This document shows positions 15,387 through 22,890 of a stretch of DNA of 29,979 nt, one piece after another; within the stretch, counting starts at the first letter, position 1, and every line of letters starts with the position of its first letter. The stretch is from NCBI GenBank assembly GCA_038229875.1, contig JBBROA010000042.1, positions 1-29,979 on the forward strand, written 5' to 3'. The notes under the pieces are model-generated. The model had not been told where the DNA came from and ran no database searches. It saw nothing but the letters and a program-made list of their open reading frames with translations. This stretch comes from JALYUA01 sp038229875 (GTDB taxonomy: Bacteria > Acidobacteriota > Thermoanaerobaculia > UBA5066 > Gp7-AA6). Position numbers and translations under genes: made by a program.

Positions 15387-15982
15387 CCTCTGCCGGACCC
15401 GGTTTGACCGCCGGGCACGACGAAGTCGAAGTCAAGGTTCCCTGTCCCGACCTCCCGGCAGCCCGGCAACGACTCGAAGCGGCGGGCGCGTCGCTCGAGG
15501 CGCCCAGGCACTTCGAGTCGAACGACCTTTACGACGACGCGGACAAGCGATTCTCCTCCTCCGGCCGCACGATCCGTCTGCGGCGCGCGCGCGGCCGCGC
15601 GATCTTGACCTTCAAGGGGAAGGCGCGGTTCCAGAACGGAATCAAGTCGCGCGAGGAGCGAGAGACGGAAGTGTCCGATCCGATCGAGATGGAAGCAATC
15701 CTCTCGGCGCTCGGCCTCGAACGGCGGTTCCGCTACGAGAAGCACCGGGAAGAGTGGCGATTCGAGAACTGCACGATCGCCCTGGATGAGACTCCGATCG
15801 GAACCTACGTCGAGGTCGAGGGAGACCCGCCGGCGATCCGCCGCGTTCTGAACACACTGGAGCTCGAGTTCGCTTCCGCGCTCCCCTACTCCTACGCGCG
15901 CCTCTACAAACAACGTTGCGAGGACGACCCTTCGCTTCCGGCCGATATGGTCTTTCCAGCGGGGAAAGAGAGCGCCAGCTGA
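15383..15982 (+). CDS. CYTH domain protein (class IV adenylate cyclase / ThTPase-like)
   Basis: A 199-residue protein with the ExExK signature (Glu14, Glu16, Lys18 in DEVEVKVPC) that coordinates metal and triphosphate in the CYTH tunnel fold. Further tunnel residues are TIRLRRARGRAILTFKGKA, ERETEV, YEKHREEW, IALDETPIGTYVEVEG and YSYARLY. The length and the GTYVEVEGD motif fit the CyaB-like class IV group. The family includes adenylate cyclases, thiamine triphosphatases and inorganic triphosphatases, and the substrate cannot be deduced from sequence alone. The GTG start overlaps the yqeY stop (GTGA). Confidence 0.85.
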   Translation: MTSAGPGLTAGHDEVEVKVPCPDLPAARQRLEAAGASLEAPRHFESNDLYDDADKRFSSSGRTIRLRRARGRAILTFKGKARFQNGIKSREERETEVSDPIEMEAILSALGLERRFRYEKHREEWRFENCTIALDETPIGTYVEVEGDPPAIRRVLNTLELEFASALPYSYARLYKQRCEDDPSLPADMVFPAGKESAS

Positions 15983-16066
15983 GGCGGGCGACGCTCATCG
16001 CGGGCCGCACCGCGTGCGACGCGGCGGTCAAGCACCGTCCCCGGAATTCTTTTCCGGACTGATCCT

Positions 16067-17173
16067 CTGCGCGCTTTCCTCCTCGCGGCCGGCCGCGGCG
16101 TGCGCTTTCGTCCCGTCACCGAGCGGATTCCGAAGCCTCTCTTCCCGTTTCTCAACGTTCCGCTCGCGCGGGCGCACCTCGCGAGGCTCCGCCGCGCTGG
16201 TGTGACGGAGGCGGGAGTCAATCTCCACCATCTGGGTGAGCAGATCGAGGAGCACCTGGTCGACGGCTCGCCGGAACTCCCGCAGCTCCGCTTCTTCCTC
16301 GAGCCCCGGATCCTCGGCACCGCCGGCGGTCTCAAAAATGCCGAAGAAATGTTTTCCGGAGAAGATTTTCTTGTCGTCAACTCCGACGCCGCGATCGAGC
16401 CCGACTACGACGCCCTCGCCCGCGCCCACAGGGACAGCGGCCGGCTGGCCACTCTTCTCGTCGTTCCGAACCGGGAGCCCGACCGGTACACGCCTCTTCA
16501 ATCCGAAGGGGACCGCATCACGGGTTTCGGAGCTCATCTCGCTTCCCCGTCCCCTTCCTTCCGCCCCGCTCCCCCCGGTGACGCCGACTCCGGCCGCACC
16601 CTCGCGAGGAGCGGCGGGACTGGTGACGCCGGCCCCGGCCGCACCCTCGCGAGGAGCGGCGGGACCGAGCCCGCCCCGCCGCTCCTCTACACCGGTGTCT
16701 GTGTCCTCTCCCCGCGGCTTCTCTCGCGGATCGGTCCTGGAGAGCGCTCTCTGGTCGACGATTTGTGGAATCCTCTCCTCGCGGACGGCGAGGAAATCGG
16801 ATGGTTCCCGCATGCCGGGCCGTTCGCCGACCTCGGCAGACCTCGCGATTTCCTCCGCGCGTCGCTCGAAACGCTCGTTCGGGGTGGCCCCTTTCCCGAC
16901 GGCGCCGGCGCCTTTGATCCCCGTCTTCGGGTTCTCGCGTCCGTCCCACTCGGCGGCGCCGCGGTCTCCCATTCGGTGATCGGCCGTTGCGAGCTCGGAA
17001 GAGGGGTCCGCGTCCTGGGCAGCGCGGTCTGGGACGGCGCGATCCTGAGCGAGGGTGCGCGAATCACCGGCTGTCTGTTCGCCGGCGGTCGGATCGATCC
17101 CGGCGCGAAATTCGACGACGCTCTCCTCTGGGGCGCTCCGGGAGAGCCGGCGCGTTCCTTCCCTCTCACCTGA
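16067..17173 (+). CDS. Sugar-phosphate nucleotidyltransferase, probable CTG start
   Basis: This is a nucleotide-diphospho-sugar pyrophosphorylase of the mannose-1-phosphate guanylyltransferase or glucose-1-phosphate NTP-transferase type, making NDP-sugars for cell-surface polymers. The essential N-terminal loop LRAFLLAAGRGVRFRP and PKPLFPFLNVP are read only if translation starts upstream of GTG 16100. No ATG, GTG or TTG exists between the previous stop (15982) and 16100. CTG 16067 fits the family N-terminus best; ATT 16046 is another possibility. LGTAGGLKNAEE, VVNSDA and ADLGRPRDFLRA are further signatures. C-terminal hexapeptide-like repeats (about 280-350) suggest a left-handed beta-helix. 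The mid-protein insert GDADSGRTLARSGGT/GDAGPGRTLARSGGT is a 15-residue tandem duplication. The protein would have 368 residues. Confidence 0.82.
   Translation: MRAFLLAAGRGVRFRPVTERIPKPLFPFLNVPLARAHLARLRRAGVTEAGVNLHHLGEQIEEHLVDGSPELPQLRFFLEPRILGTAGGLKNAEEMFSGEDFLVVNSDAAIEPDYDALARAHRDSGRLATLLVVPNREPDRYTPLQSEGDRITGFGAHLASPSPSFRPAPPGDADSGRTLARSGGTGDAGPGRTLARSGGTEPAPPLLYTGVCVLSPRLLSRIGPGERSLVDDLWNPLLADGEEIGWFPHAGPFADLGRPRDFLRASLETLVRGGPFPDGAGAFDPRLRVLASVPLGGAAVSHSVIGRCELGRGVRVLGSAVWDGAILSEGARITGCLFAGGRIDPGAKFDDALLWGAPGEPARSFPLT
16577..16666 (+). repeat. Tandem duplication, two 45-bp units in the nucleotidyltransferase gene
   Basis: Units at 16577-16621 and 16622-16666 differ at only a few positions and keep the reading frame, adding 15 residues each. 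The insert lies between the beta-strand ending GFGAHLA and the strand LLYTGVCVLSP, a loop in the family fold. Confidence 0.85.
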
Positions 17174-17178
17174 CAGGC

Positions 17179-17817
17179 TCATGGCTTCCAGATCCTTTCC
17201 CCTCGGCGGTAATAGAGCGTGCGCATCTTGGCCGTGCGGCCGAACACACGAACGACGGCCATCCGGTCCCGGCCGTCTGACAGATAGACGGATCCCGGGG
17301 TGGACTCCCCGATCGGCGAAAACGAGCAGATGTCGGAACCGTTGAACCGGATCGGGTCGTCGGGCCGATCGAGAAAACCGGAGCCCGCCGGATCCGGAAC
17401 CCGGATGTCCCGGAGGATCGAGGGGTGGACGTCCTGGTGGGTCCACGCGAAACGAGCGATGGGGCGGTCGATCCCTCGGGCGATGTCCGCGGTGCGCACC
17501 CCGTTCCCGTTGCCGTCGGCGTAGATCGTCCACTCGTAGCGGTCTCCGTTGCGGAGAAACTTGAGTCCCACGTTCCGCGATTGCGAGATGGCGAGACTTC
17601 GGGCGCGGTAGAACGCTGTCCCAACCTCGCCGGCCGCGGATCGAACGGAGACCGACGACTGGAGGTTCGCGAATCCGGGAGCGGCGAGCCCGAGCACCGT
17701 TGCCGCGACCGCCATGGTGAGAAGCAGCCCGACGATCGAGAACCCGCCGCCGCGGCGGGATCTCGACAGGAAGGACCCGGAGCCGCTTGCGCGGCCCCGG
17801 GCGGGCGGAGTGATCAC
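17179..17817 (-). CDS. FimT/GspH-like type IV pilin-related pseudopilin
   Basis: The 212-residue protein has a basic leader (LSRSRRGGG), a prepilin peptidase site at Gly25-Phe26, and the hydrophobic stem FSIVGLLLTMAVAATVLGLA. A GspH/FimT-type globular domain follows. The usual Glu at mature position 5 is Gly30. Most pilins need that Glu, which is why this is odd. The C-terminus is strongly basic and contains GRDR (182-185), which resembles the DNA-binding GRxR motif reported for FimT. The GTG start overlaps the comEA stop (GTGA), implying cotranslation. With ComEA the likely role is DNA uptake or a type II secretion/type IV pilus minor pseudopilin. It converges on the nucleotidyltransferase with only 5 bp between stops and no terminator. 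Confidence 0.78.
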   Translation of the reverse strand: MITPPARGRASGSGSFLSRSRRGGGFSIVGLLLTMAVAATVLGLAAPGFANLQSSVSVRSAAGEVGTAFYRARSLAISQSRNVGLKFLRNGDRYEWTIYADGNGNGVRTADIARGIDRPIARFAWTHQDVHPSILRDIRVPDPAGSGFLDRPDDPIRFNGSDICSFSPIGESTPGSVYLSDGRDRMAVVRVFGRTAKMRTLYYRRGERIWKP

Positions 17818-18227
17818 CGTCCCTTGCCCACCGGGACGGAGTTGGAAGCGGTTTTCTTCGCCGAAGCGCCTCGGCCGGAGCCGCGAGCCGACCGGGCGCC
17901 CGCCCGCACTTTCGCAGCCAGCGTCGTCGGTCCGGAGAGAGAAACGAAAGGCTTCAGCTCGCCGTAGAGTTTTTCGCCGATGCCCTTGACCTCCATGAGC
18001 TCCTCGGCCTGGCCGAATGAGCCGTGTGCCTTGCGGTATTCGACGATGCGCTCGGCGGCTTTCGCGCCGACCCGGGGAAGAAGGGCGATCTGAGCCGCCG
18101 AGGCCTGGTTGATGTTGATTTTCTTGCCCGCCGCGCCATCGGGAGCGTCGGCGGGAGCGGCGGAAGTCACCGCCGCCAGCGCCAGCGCGGCCACGGCCGG
18201 GAAGAAAAATCGAAGTGTGGTTTTCAT
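17814..18227 (-). CDS. comEA: ComEA-like helix-hairpin-helix DNA-binding protein
   Basis: A 137-residue protein with a signal peptide (TLRFFFPAVAALALAAVTSAAP) and then the ComEA helix-hairpin-helix unit: ININQASAAQIALLPRVGAK, AAERIVEYRKAHGSFGQAEEL, KGIGEKLYGELKPFV. These bind DNA non-specifically and ratchet it into the periplasm during transformation. The C-terminal 40 residues are lysine/arginine/serine-rich and low-complexity. The ATG has a clear AAAGGAT ribosome site 6-12 bases upstream. Its stop overlaps the pseudopilin start. ComEA-like secreted HhH proteins occur in non-competent bacteria too, so competence is inferred, not shown. Confidence 0.88.
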   Translation of the reverse strand: MKTTLRFFFPAVAALALAAVTSAAPADAPDGAAGKKININQASAAQIALLPRVGAKAAERIVEYRKAHGSFGQAEELMEVKGIGEKLYGELKPFVSLSGPTTLAAKVRAGARSARGSGRGASAKKTASNSVPVGKGR

Positions 18228-18559
18228 CGGGATCCTTTCTGTTGTTTCTTTTCTGCGTCGATTCGGGGCGTGTCCTCATCGGGTCGTTACGCGTCAGGCG
18301 TTCTCCATCGGCCCTCCTTTTCTTTCGAATCAGCAGGGGCGAGAGCCGTGCCCGGGAGGCCGCGCGCTCGGAAACCGTTGTCGCAGCGTGAGATGGAGAA
18401 GATTCCGCGGCTGTCGCAAAAACGTCGAGGTGACACACCCGCTTGACGCCCACCGCGGAAAAACGGGGAGAAGAGGCGCAGGCCGAGGCGCGAGCGACTG
18501 GAAAACGTTCTTGTCGCCGGACGAAACGGTTGTCGGACCCGAAGGTAGACTCCGCGGCG
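18228..18559. other. Divergent intergenic region between comEA and ubiX
   Basis: 332 bp without a recognisable gene. It holds the comEA ribosome site at its left end and a TAGACT -10-like hexamer (18546-18551) eight bases before the ubiX ATG at its right end. A short near-repeat is seen (AAACCGTTGTCG near 18372, AAACGGTTGTCG near 18524). No clear -35/-10 pair for comEA was found. Confidence 0.5.
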
Positions 18560-19192
18560 ATGTCGGGAGCGGAAATCATTGTCGGGGTTTCGGGGGCTTC
18601 GGGAGGCCTCCTCGCGCGCCGATTCGTCGAGCTCGCAATCCAGGCGGCGGGCGTGGCCCGGCTGCACCTCGTTCTTTCCCCTTCGAGCCTCCGCGTGGCG
18701 CGGTCCGAGCTCGATCGTGAGATCGGAAACGCCGCCGACTGGGTCCGCCGCTTGACCGCTCCGCCCGACGCGGCGGACAAGATCGTGCTCCACTCACACG
18801 AGGAGGTCGGCGCGTCCATCGCGTCGGGCTCCTACCCGACGTCGGGAATGATCGTCATCCCGTGCAGCGCCGGGACTCTCGGAGCAATCGCGAACGGGAT
18901 CTCCCGCGGACTGCTGCAGCGCGCGGCGGACGTCTGCCTGAAGGAGCGCCGCCCTCTGGTCCTCGCGCTTCGGGAGTCGCCGTACTCCCTCGTGCACATC
19001 GAGAACATGCGCCGCGCCACCGAAGCCGGTGCGGTCATCGCGCCTCCGACGCCGGCGTTCTATCTGGAGGCGCCCTCGATGGAGCGGTTCCTGGACGCGT
19101 ACTGCGTCCGCGCGGCGCGATGGCTGAATGTCGAGCTGCCGGGACCTTCCGACCGCTGGGCCGGGGAGACGACCGCGGATCCGAACCGCTGA
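18560..19192 (+). CDS. ubiX: UbiX-type flavin prenyltransferase
   Basis: The 210-residue protein attaches a dimethylallyl group to FMN to make the prenylated flavin cofactor of UbiD-type decarboxylases. Signatures are the N-terminal GVSGASGGLLARRF flavin-binding loop, SGSYPTSGMIVIPCSAGTLGAIANGIS, RAADVCLKERRPLVLALRESPYS and the C-terminal APPTPAFYLEAPS. The length is typical. ATG 18560 is preceded by TAGACT eight bases upstream and lacks a ribosome site. The stop TGA shares bases with the ATG of the next gene (TGATG), so ubiX and ubiA are coupled. A ubiD gene is not in the window. Confidence 0.95.
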   Translation: MSGAEIIVGVSGASGGLLARRFVELAIQAAGVARLHLVLSPSSLRVARSELDREIGNAADWVRRLTAPPDAADKIVLHSHEEVGASIASGSYPTSGMIVIPCSAGTLGAIANGISRGLLQRAADVCLKERRPLVLALRESPYSLVHIENMRRATEAGAVIAPPTPAFYLEAPSMERFLDAYCVRAARWLNVELPGPSDRWAGETTADPNR

Positions 19193-20082
19193 TGAGCCGC
19201 GCCGGCGAGCTCGCCCGCTCCGCGCGGACGACGCTCGAGATGATCAAGTTTTCCCACACAGTGTTCGCCCTTCCGTTCGCGCTTCTCGCGGCCGTGCTCG
19301 CGGCGCGAGGCGTCCCTTCCGCGGGGACAATCGGTAAAATCCTCCTCGCGATGGTCGGCGCGCGGAGCGCCGCGATGGCGCACAACCGGCTGGCGGACCT
19401 GGAGATCGACGCCGCGAACCCGCGCACCGCGTCGCGCGCGCTGCCGTCCGGCGCGCTGTCGCCGGCGTTCGTGCGGGTTTTCCTCTGTGCGTCGACCCTG
19501 CTGTTTCTCCTGGCCGCCGCATGGCTGAACCGGCTGACGCTGCTTCTCTCGCCGGTCGCGCTCGGGCTTCTCTTCCTTTACTCGTATACGAAGCGCTTCA
19601 CGTGGGCCTCGCACTTCGTCCTGGGGCTGTGCCTCGCCCTCGCCCCGATCGGCGCCTGGATCGCTGTCCGCGGGACGCTGGATCTCGAGCCGATCCTCCT
19701 GGGCCTCGCCGTTCTTTTCTGGACCGCCGGTTTCGACGTCATCTATTCGCTCCAGGACGAGGAGCACGACCGCCGGGCGGGCCTGCGTTCGATCCCGGCC
19801 CGATGGGGCGGCGCAAGGGCCCTCGGAATCTCGGCGCTCCTCCACGTCCTGATGCTTCCGCTCCTCATCGCGGTGTGGCGAACGTCCGGTGGCGGACGCC
19901 TCTTCGCCATCGGCATCGCGTTGACCGCCGCGGCGCTCGTTTACCAGCACGCCATCGTGCGGCCGGGAAATCTGTCTCGCGTGGACAGCGCGTTTTTCAC
20001 GGCGAACGGGTTCGTCTCGGTCGCGCTGGCGGCATTCGGGATTGCCGACGTCCTGATTCGCGGAGGCGGCCCTCCCGCCTGA
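19192..20082 (+). CDS. ubiA: UbiA-family prenyltransferase (quinone biosynthesis)
   Basis: The 296-residue integral membrane prenyltransferase has several hydrophobic helices. Its first Asp-rich motif is NRLADLEIDAANPRTASRALPSG and its second is DVIYSLQDEEHDRRAGLRSIPARWG. Both bind Mg-prenyl diphosphate. The motifs are shared by UbiA and MqnP, the enzyme of the futalosine menaquinone route; both keep company with ubiX. Which aromatic acceptor is used cannot be read from the sequence. The start at 19192 overlaps the ubiX stop and matches the family N-terminus (IKFSHTVFALPFALLAAVLA). Confidence 0.9.
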   Translation: MSRAGELARSARTTLEMIKFSHTVFALPFALLAAVLAARGVPSAGTIGKILLAMVGARSAAMAHNRLADLEIDAANPRTASRALPSGALSPAFVRVFLCASTLLFLLAAAWLNRLTLLLSPVALGLLFLYSYTKRFTWASHFVLGLCLALAPIGAWIAVRGTLDLEPILLGLAVLFWTAGFDVIYSLQDEEHDRRAGLRSIPARWGGARALGISALLHVLMLPLLIAVWRTSGGGRLFAIGIALTAAALVYQHAIVRPGNLSRVDSAFFTANGFVSVALAAFGIADVLIRGGGPPA

Positions 20083-20127
20083 GGAAAGTGAGAGCAGCGA
20101 CCCTCAACGCCGCGGCCGCGCCGAGAG

Positions 20128-20133
20128 TAATAT
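20128..20133 (+). promoter_or_regulatory. -10-like TAATAT before the deoxynucleoside kinase
   Basis: TAATAT (four of six) ends nine bases before the ATG at 20143, with no ribosome site between, again pointing to a very short leader. Confidence 0.4.
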
Positions 20134-20142
20134 CCGCGGCAC

Positions 20143-20799
20143 ATGGCGATTCCCTCGGAAGGCGACGTCAAGCTCCGGCACGTGGCCATCGACGGCCCGA
20201 TCGGGGTCGGAAAGACCTCGCTCGTCGAGCTGCTCTCCAAACGATTTCACGGAACGGAAATCCTCGAGGACGTGGACAACCCGTTCCTCGGGGAGTTCTA
20301 CAAAAAGAAGAAGGGTTCAGCGTTCCAGACGCAGCTCTTTTTTCTCCTGTCCCGGTACCAGCAGCAGTGCGAGATCGCCCAGATCGATCTGTTCACGACC
20401 CTCGTCCTCGCGGACTATCACTTCCCGAAGGACAAGATCTTCGCGTGTCTGAACCTCGACGATTCGGAGCTCCTGATCTACGACCGGCTTTACACGCTGC
20501 TTTCAGAGAGTGTTCCCAAGCCCGACCTCGTGATTTATCTCCAGGGATCCATCGAGACCTGCATGCGGCGAATCAAGCGCCGGTCGCGGTCGATCGAGAA
20601 GGCGATTACGCCGGAGTACCTCGCGCAGCTGATCGAGGCCTATAACTACTACTTCTACCACTACGAAGAGACGCCGCTTCTGGTCGTCGACTGCAACGAG
20701 ATCGACTTCGTGAACAAGCCGGCGGACTTCGATGATCTGGTAGCGCAAATCCAGCGGGCGCGCCGAGGCGTGCAGTACTACGTGCCCCATCCAAGGTAA
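20143..20799 (+). CDS. Deoxynucleoside kinase
   Basis: A 218-residue P-loop kinase that phosphorylates deoxynucleosides for salvage. The P-loop is GPIGVGKTS (18-26). ILEDVDNPFL, FLLSRYQQ, LVLADYHFPKDKIFA and the DRLYTLL motif follow, then the lid-like RRIKRRSRSIEKAITPEYL and the C-terminal YNYYFYHYEETPLLVVDCNEIDF. The length and these motifs match bacterial deoxyadenosine/deoxyguanosine kinase-like enzymes; the base preference is not readable. It sits upstream of panB-panC, an arrangement known from other phyla, but a repeat element and a new panB promoter lie between. Confidence 0.92.
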   Translation: MAIPSEGDVKLRHVAIDGPIGVGKTSLVELLSKRFHGTEILEDVDNPFLGEFYKKKKGSAFQTQLFFLLSRYQQQCEIAQIDLFTTLVLADYHFPKDKIFACLNLDDSELLIYDRLYTLLSESVPKPDLVIYLQGSIETCMRRIKRRSRSIEKAITPEYLAQLIEAYNYYFYHYEETPLLVVDCNEIDFVNKPADFDDLVAQIQRARRGVQYYVPHPR

Positions 20800-20839
20800 G
20801 TTCCGGGTCGGCGACAGCCACACTCTCTCCAAAGCCACA

Positions 20840-20972
20840 GTCGAGAGGCGACCCGGCACGCTCCTCCCCTCTCCACCCGCGACAGCGGGGGGAGAGGAAG
20901 GGTGAGGGGGGCGAGGCGCAGCCACCGGTTCTGACAAGCGAGAGCGACGCCCCTCACCCCATCCCTCTCCCT
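20840..20972. repeat. REP-like palindromic intergenic repeat, copy A
   Basis: The copy begins GTCGAGAGGCGA. It contains the hairpin CCTCTCC (20868-20874) / GGAGAGG (20891-20897) with CCCGC/GCGGG inside. A second pairing is GTGAGGGG (from about 20902) with CCCCTCAC (about 20951-20958). A closely related copy lies at 27722-27878. Related GGGAGAGGG / CCCCCTCACC sequence continues to about 21050. Confidence 0.8.
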
Positions 20973-21058
20973 GTCTCCGAACACCCGTCCACCATGTCTC
21001 CGGTCCATACACTCCCGCCGGGAGAGGGAGAAAGCCCCCTCACCGCAACCCCCCGTCG

Positions 21059-21133
21059 TATAATTCCTCCCGACGCCCTTGTCGGCGGCGATCCGGTTCT
21101 TCCGGACGTCGACCGAGAGGAAAGGAGCGCGAT
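21059..21133 (+). promoter_or_regulatory. panB promoter -10 and leader
   Basis: A perfect TATAAT (21059-21064) is followed by a 69-nt leader that ends in a good ribosome site (AAAGGAG, 21121-21127, six bases before the ATG). No -35 is visible at 17 bp. Unlike most genes in the window, panB therefore has a classical leader with a Shine-Dalgarno sequence. Confidence 0.55.
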
Positions 21134-21985
21134 ATGTCCAGCCTCTCTGAGACCTCCCCCGTCGGTGTCCCGGCTCTCCTTGCCGCCAAAGGCCGGGAAA
21201 AAATCGCGATGATGACCGCGTATGACGCGTCCTCGGCGCGACTCCTCGACGCCGCCGGCATCGACGTGCTGCTCGTCGGCGATTCGGTCGAGATGACCGT
21301 TTACGGCCGCGCGAACACGCTCACCGCCACGATGGACGTGATGGTCCGCCACACGCGCGCCGTTGCCGACGCGACGACGCGCGCGCTCGTGATCGGAGAC
21401 ATGCCGTTTCTGTCCTACCAGGCGGACGCCCGGGAGGCGGTGCTGAACGCCGGACGGCTTCTTGCGGAAGGGGGATGTTCCGCGATCAAGGTCGAGGGCG
21501 GCCGACGGGTGCTCCCTGCGATCGAGGCGATCGTCGCGGCGGACATTCCGGTGATGGGCCACGTCGGCTTGACACCGCAGTCGTACCGCAAGTTCGGCGG
21601 GTTCAAGGTCCAGGGGAAGAGCGCGGAAGGCGCGGATGAAATCCGGCAGGACGCGGAGGCGCTCGCCGAGGCCGGGTGCTTCGCGCTGGTCCTCGAGTGC
21701 GTTCCCGAAGGCCTCGCCGCCGAGATCACCCGGGGTCTGGCCATTCCAACGATCGGCATCGGCGCGGGAGCCGCCTGCGACGGACAGGTCCTCGTATTTC
21801 ACGACGTGATGGGCCTGACCGGAGCCTCGTCCACGCCCCGATTCGTGCGCCGCTATGCGGAGCTCGCGCCCCTGGTCGAAGGGGCGGCCCGCGACTTTGC
21901 GAAGGATGTGAAGAGCGGCGCTTTTCCGAGCGCGGCGGAGTCCTTCACGGGCGGAGCGACTCCGGCATTACGCCGGATCTACTGA
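21134..21985 (+). CDS. panB: 3-methyl-2-oxobutanoate hydroxymethyltransferase
   Basis: The 283-residue TIM-barrel enzyme transfers a hydroxymethyl group from methylene-THF to ketoisovalerate to make ketopantoate, the first committed step of pantothenate synthesis. Metal-binding residues are visible as Asp50 (VGDSVEM), Asp89 (IGDMPFLSY) and Glu121 (IKVEGG). Other signatures are MTAYDASSARLLDAAGID, MGHVGLTPQS, LECVPEGLAAEIT, PTIGIGAGAACDGQVLVFHDVMGL. The length matches the family. panC follows after 50 bp. Confidence 0.97.
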   Translation: MSSLSETSPVGVPALLAAKGREKIAMMTAYDASSARLLDAAGIDVLLVGDSVEMTVYGRANTLTATMDVMVRHTRAVADATTRALVIGDMPFLSYQADAREAVLNAGRLLAEGGCSAIKVEGGRRVLPAIEAIVAADIPVMGHVGLTPQSYRKFGGFKVQGKSAEGADEIRQDAEALAEAGCFALVLECVPEGLAAEITRGLAIPTIGIGAGAACDGQVLVFHDVMGLTGASSTPRFVRRYAELAPLVEGAARDFAKDVKSGAFPSAAESFTGGATPALRRIY

Positions 21986-22035
21986 CGGGCGCGCGGGACA
22001 CCCAGGCCCCCGCGCTAGGCTAGGTGTAAAGGCAG

Positions 22036-22890
22036 ATGAGAACCGTCCGCGACCTGCCCGCTCTTCGCCACGCCGTCGGGGAAGCCCGCAGCGAAGGCCG
22101 CCGGATCGGCTTCGTCCCGACGATGGGGGCGCTGCACGAGGGGCACCTCTCGCTCGTCCGGCGCGCGAAGGCGGAGTGCGGCTTCGCCGTCGTCTCGATC
22201 TTCGTGAACCCGCTCCAGTTTGCTCCCGATGAAGACTTCGAACGGTACCCCCGGCGCGCGGAGGAAGACGCGGCTCTCCTGCGGCCCGCCGGCACCGATC
22301 TTCTCTACGCTCCCTCGCACGCCTCCTTCTACCCTCCGGACTTCTCGACGTCCGTGGAAGTCGCCCGCGTCACGGACGGCGGAGAAGGGGCCGCCCGGCC
22401 CGGGCACTTTCGCGGCGTCACCACCGTCGTCGCTAAGCTGTTCCTCCAGGTCGGACCCGACGTGGCGTACTTCGGCCGCAAGGATCTCCAGCAGACCGCG
22501 GTCATCCGGCGAATGGTCCGCGACCTGGACTTTCCGCTCCGCGTCGTGGTCTGCGACACGATCCGCGAGGCGGACGGGCTGGCCATGTCCTCGCGGAACG
22601 CGTTTCTCTCCTCCGAACAGCGCGTCCGCGCGGCGGCTCTCTCGAGAGCCCTCTTTCACGCCCGGGACCGGGCCGCCTCCGGACAGACCGACGCGAAACG
22701 GCTCGAAGAAGAAACCCGGGAGGAGCTCGAAAGCGCCGGACTTCCGGTCGACTACGTCGAGCTCGTCGAAACCGCGACCATGGCGCGGGCCGAGGTCGCC
22801 GGGCCCGGCGCCGCGCTCGCGGCGGCCGTTCGGGTAGGGAAGACGCGGCTTCTCGACAACGTTCTTTTCGAAGAAAGGAAGATCACGTGA
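22036..22890 (+). CDS. panC: Pantoate-beta-alanine ligase (pantothenate synthetase)
   Basis: The 284-residue protein joins pantoate and beta-alanine with ATP. The nucleotidylyltransferase signatures are PTMGALHEGHLSLVRRA (HxGH-like), VSIFVNPLQFAPDEDFERYPR, FGRKDLQQTAVIRRMVRDL and the KMSKS-equivalent MSSRN. RHFxGV appears as GHFRGVTTVVAKLF. A weak AAAGG precedes the ATG closely. The stop overlaps the thiG start (GTGA), so panC and thiG are translated together although their pathways differ. Confidence 0.97.
   Translation: MRTVRDLPALRHAVGEARSEGRRIGFVPTMGALHEGHLSLVRRAKAECGFAVVSIFVNPLQFAPDEDFERYPRRAEEDAALLRPAGTDLLYAPSHASFYPPDFSTSVEVARVTDGGEGAARPGHFRGVTTVVAKLFLQVGPDVAYFGRKDLQQTAVIRRMVRDLDFPLRVVVCDTIREADGLAMSSRNAFLSSEQRVRAAALSRALFHARDRAASGQTDAKRLEEETREELESAGLPVDYVELVETATMARAEVAGPGAALAAAVRVGKTRLLDNVLFEERKIT

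Noticed and set aside
16100..16102. GTG 16100 as the nucleotidyltransferase start
   Set aside because: It would remove the essential nucleotide-binding loop, which is encoded in frame just upstream.
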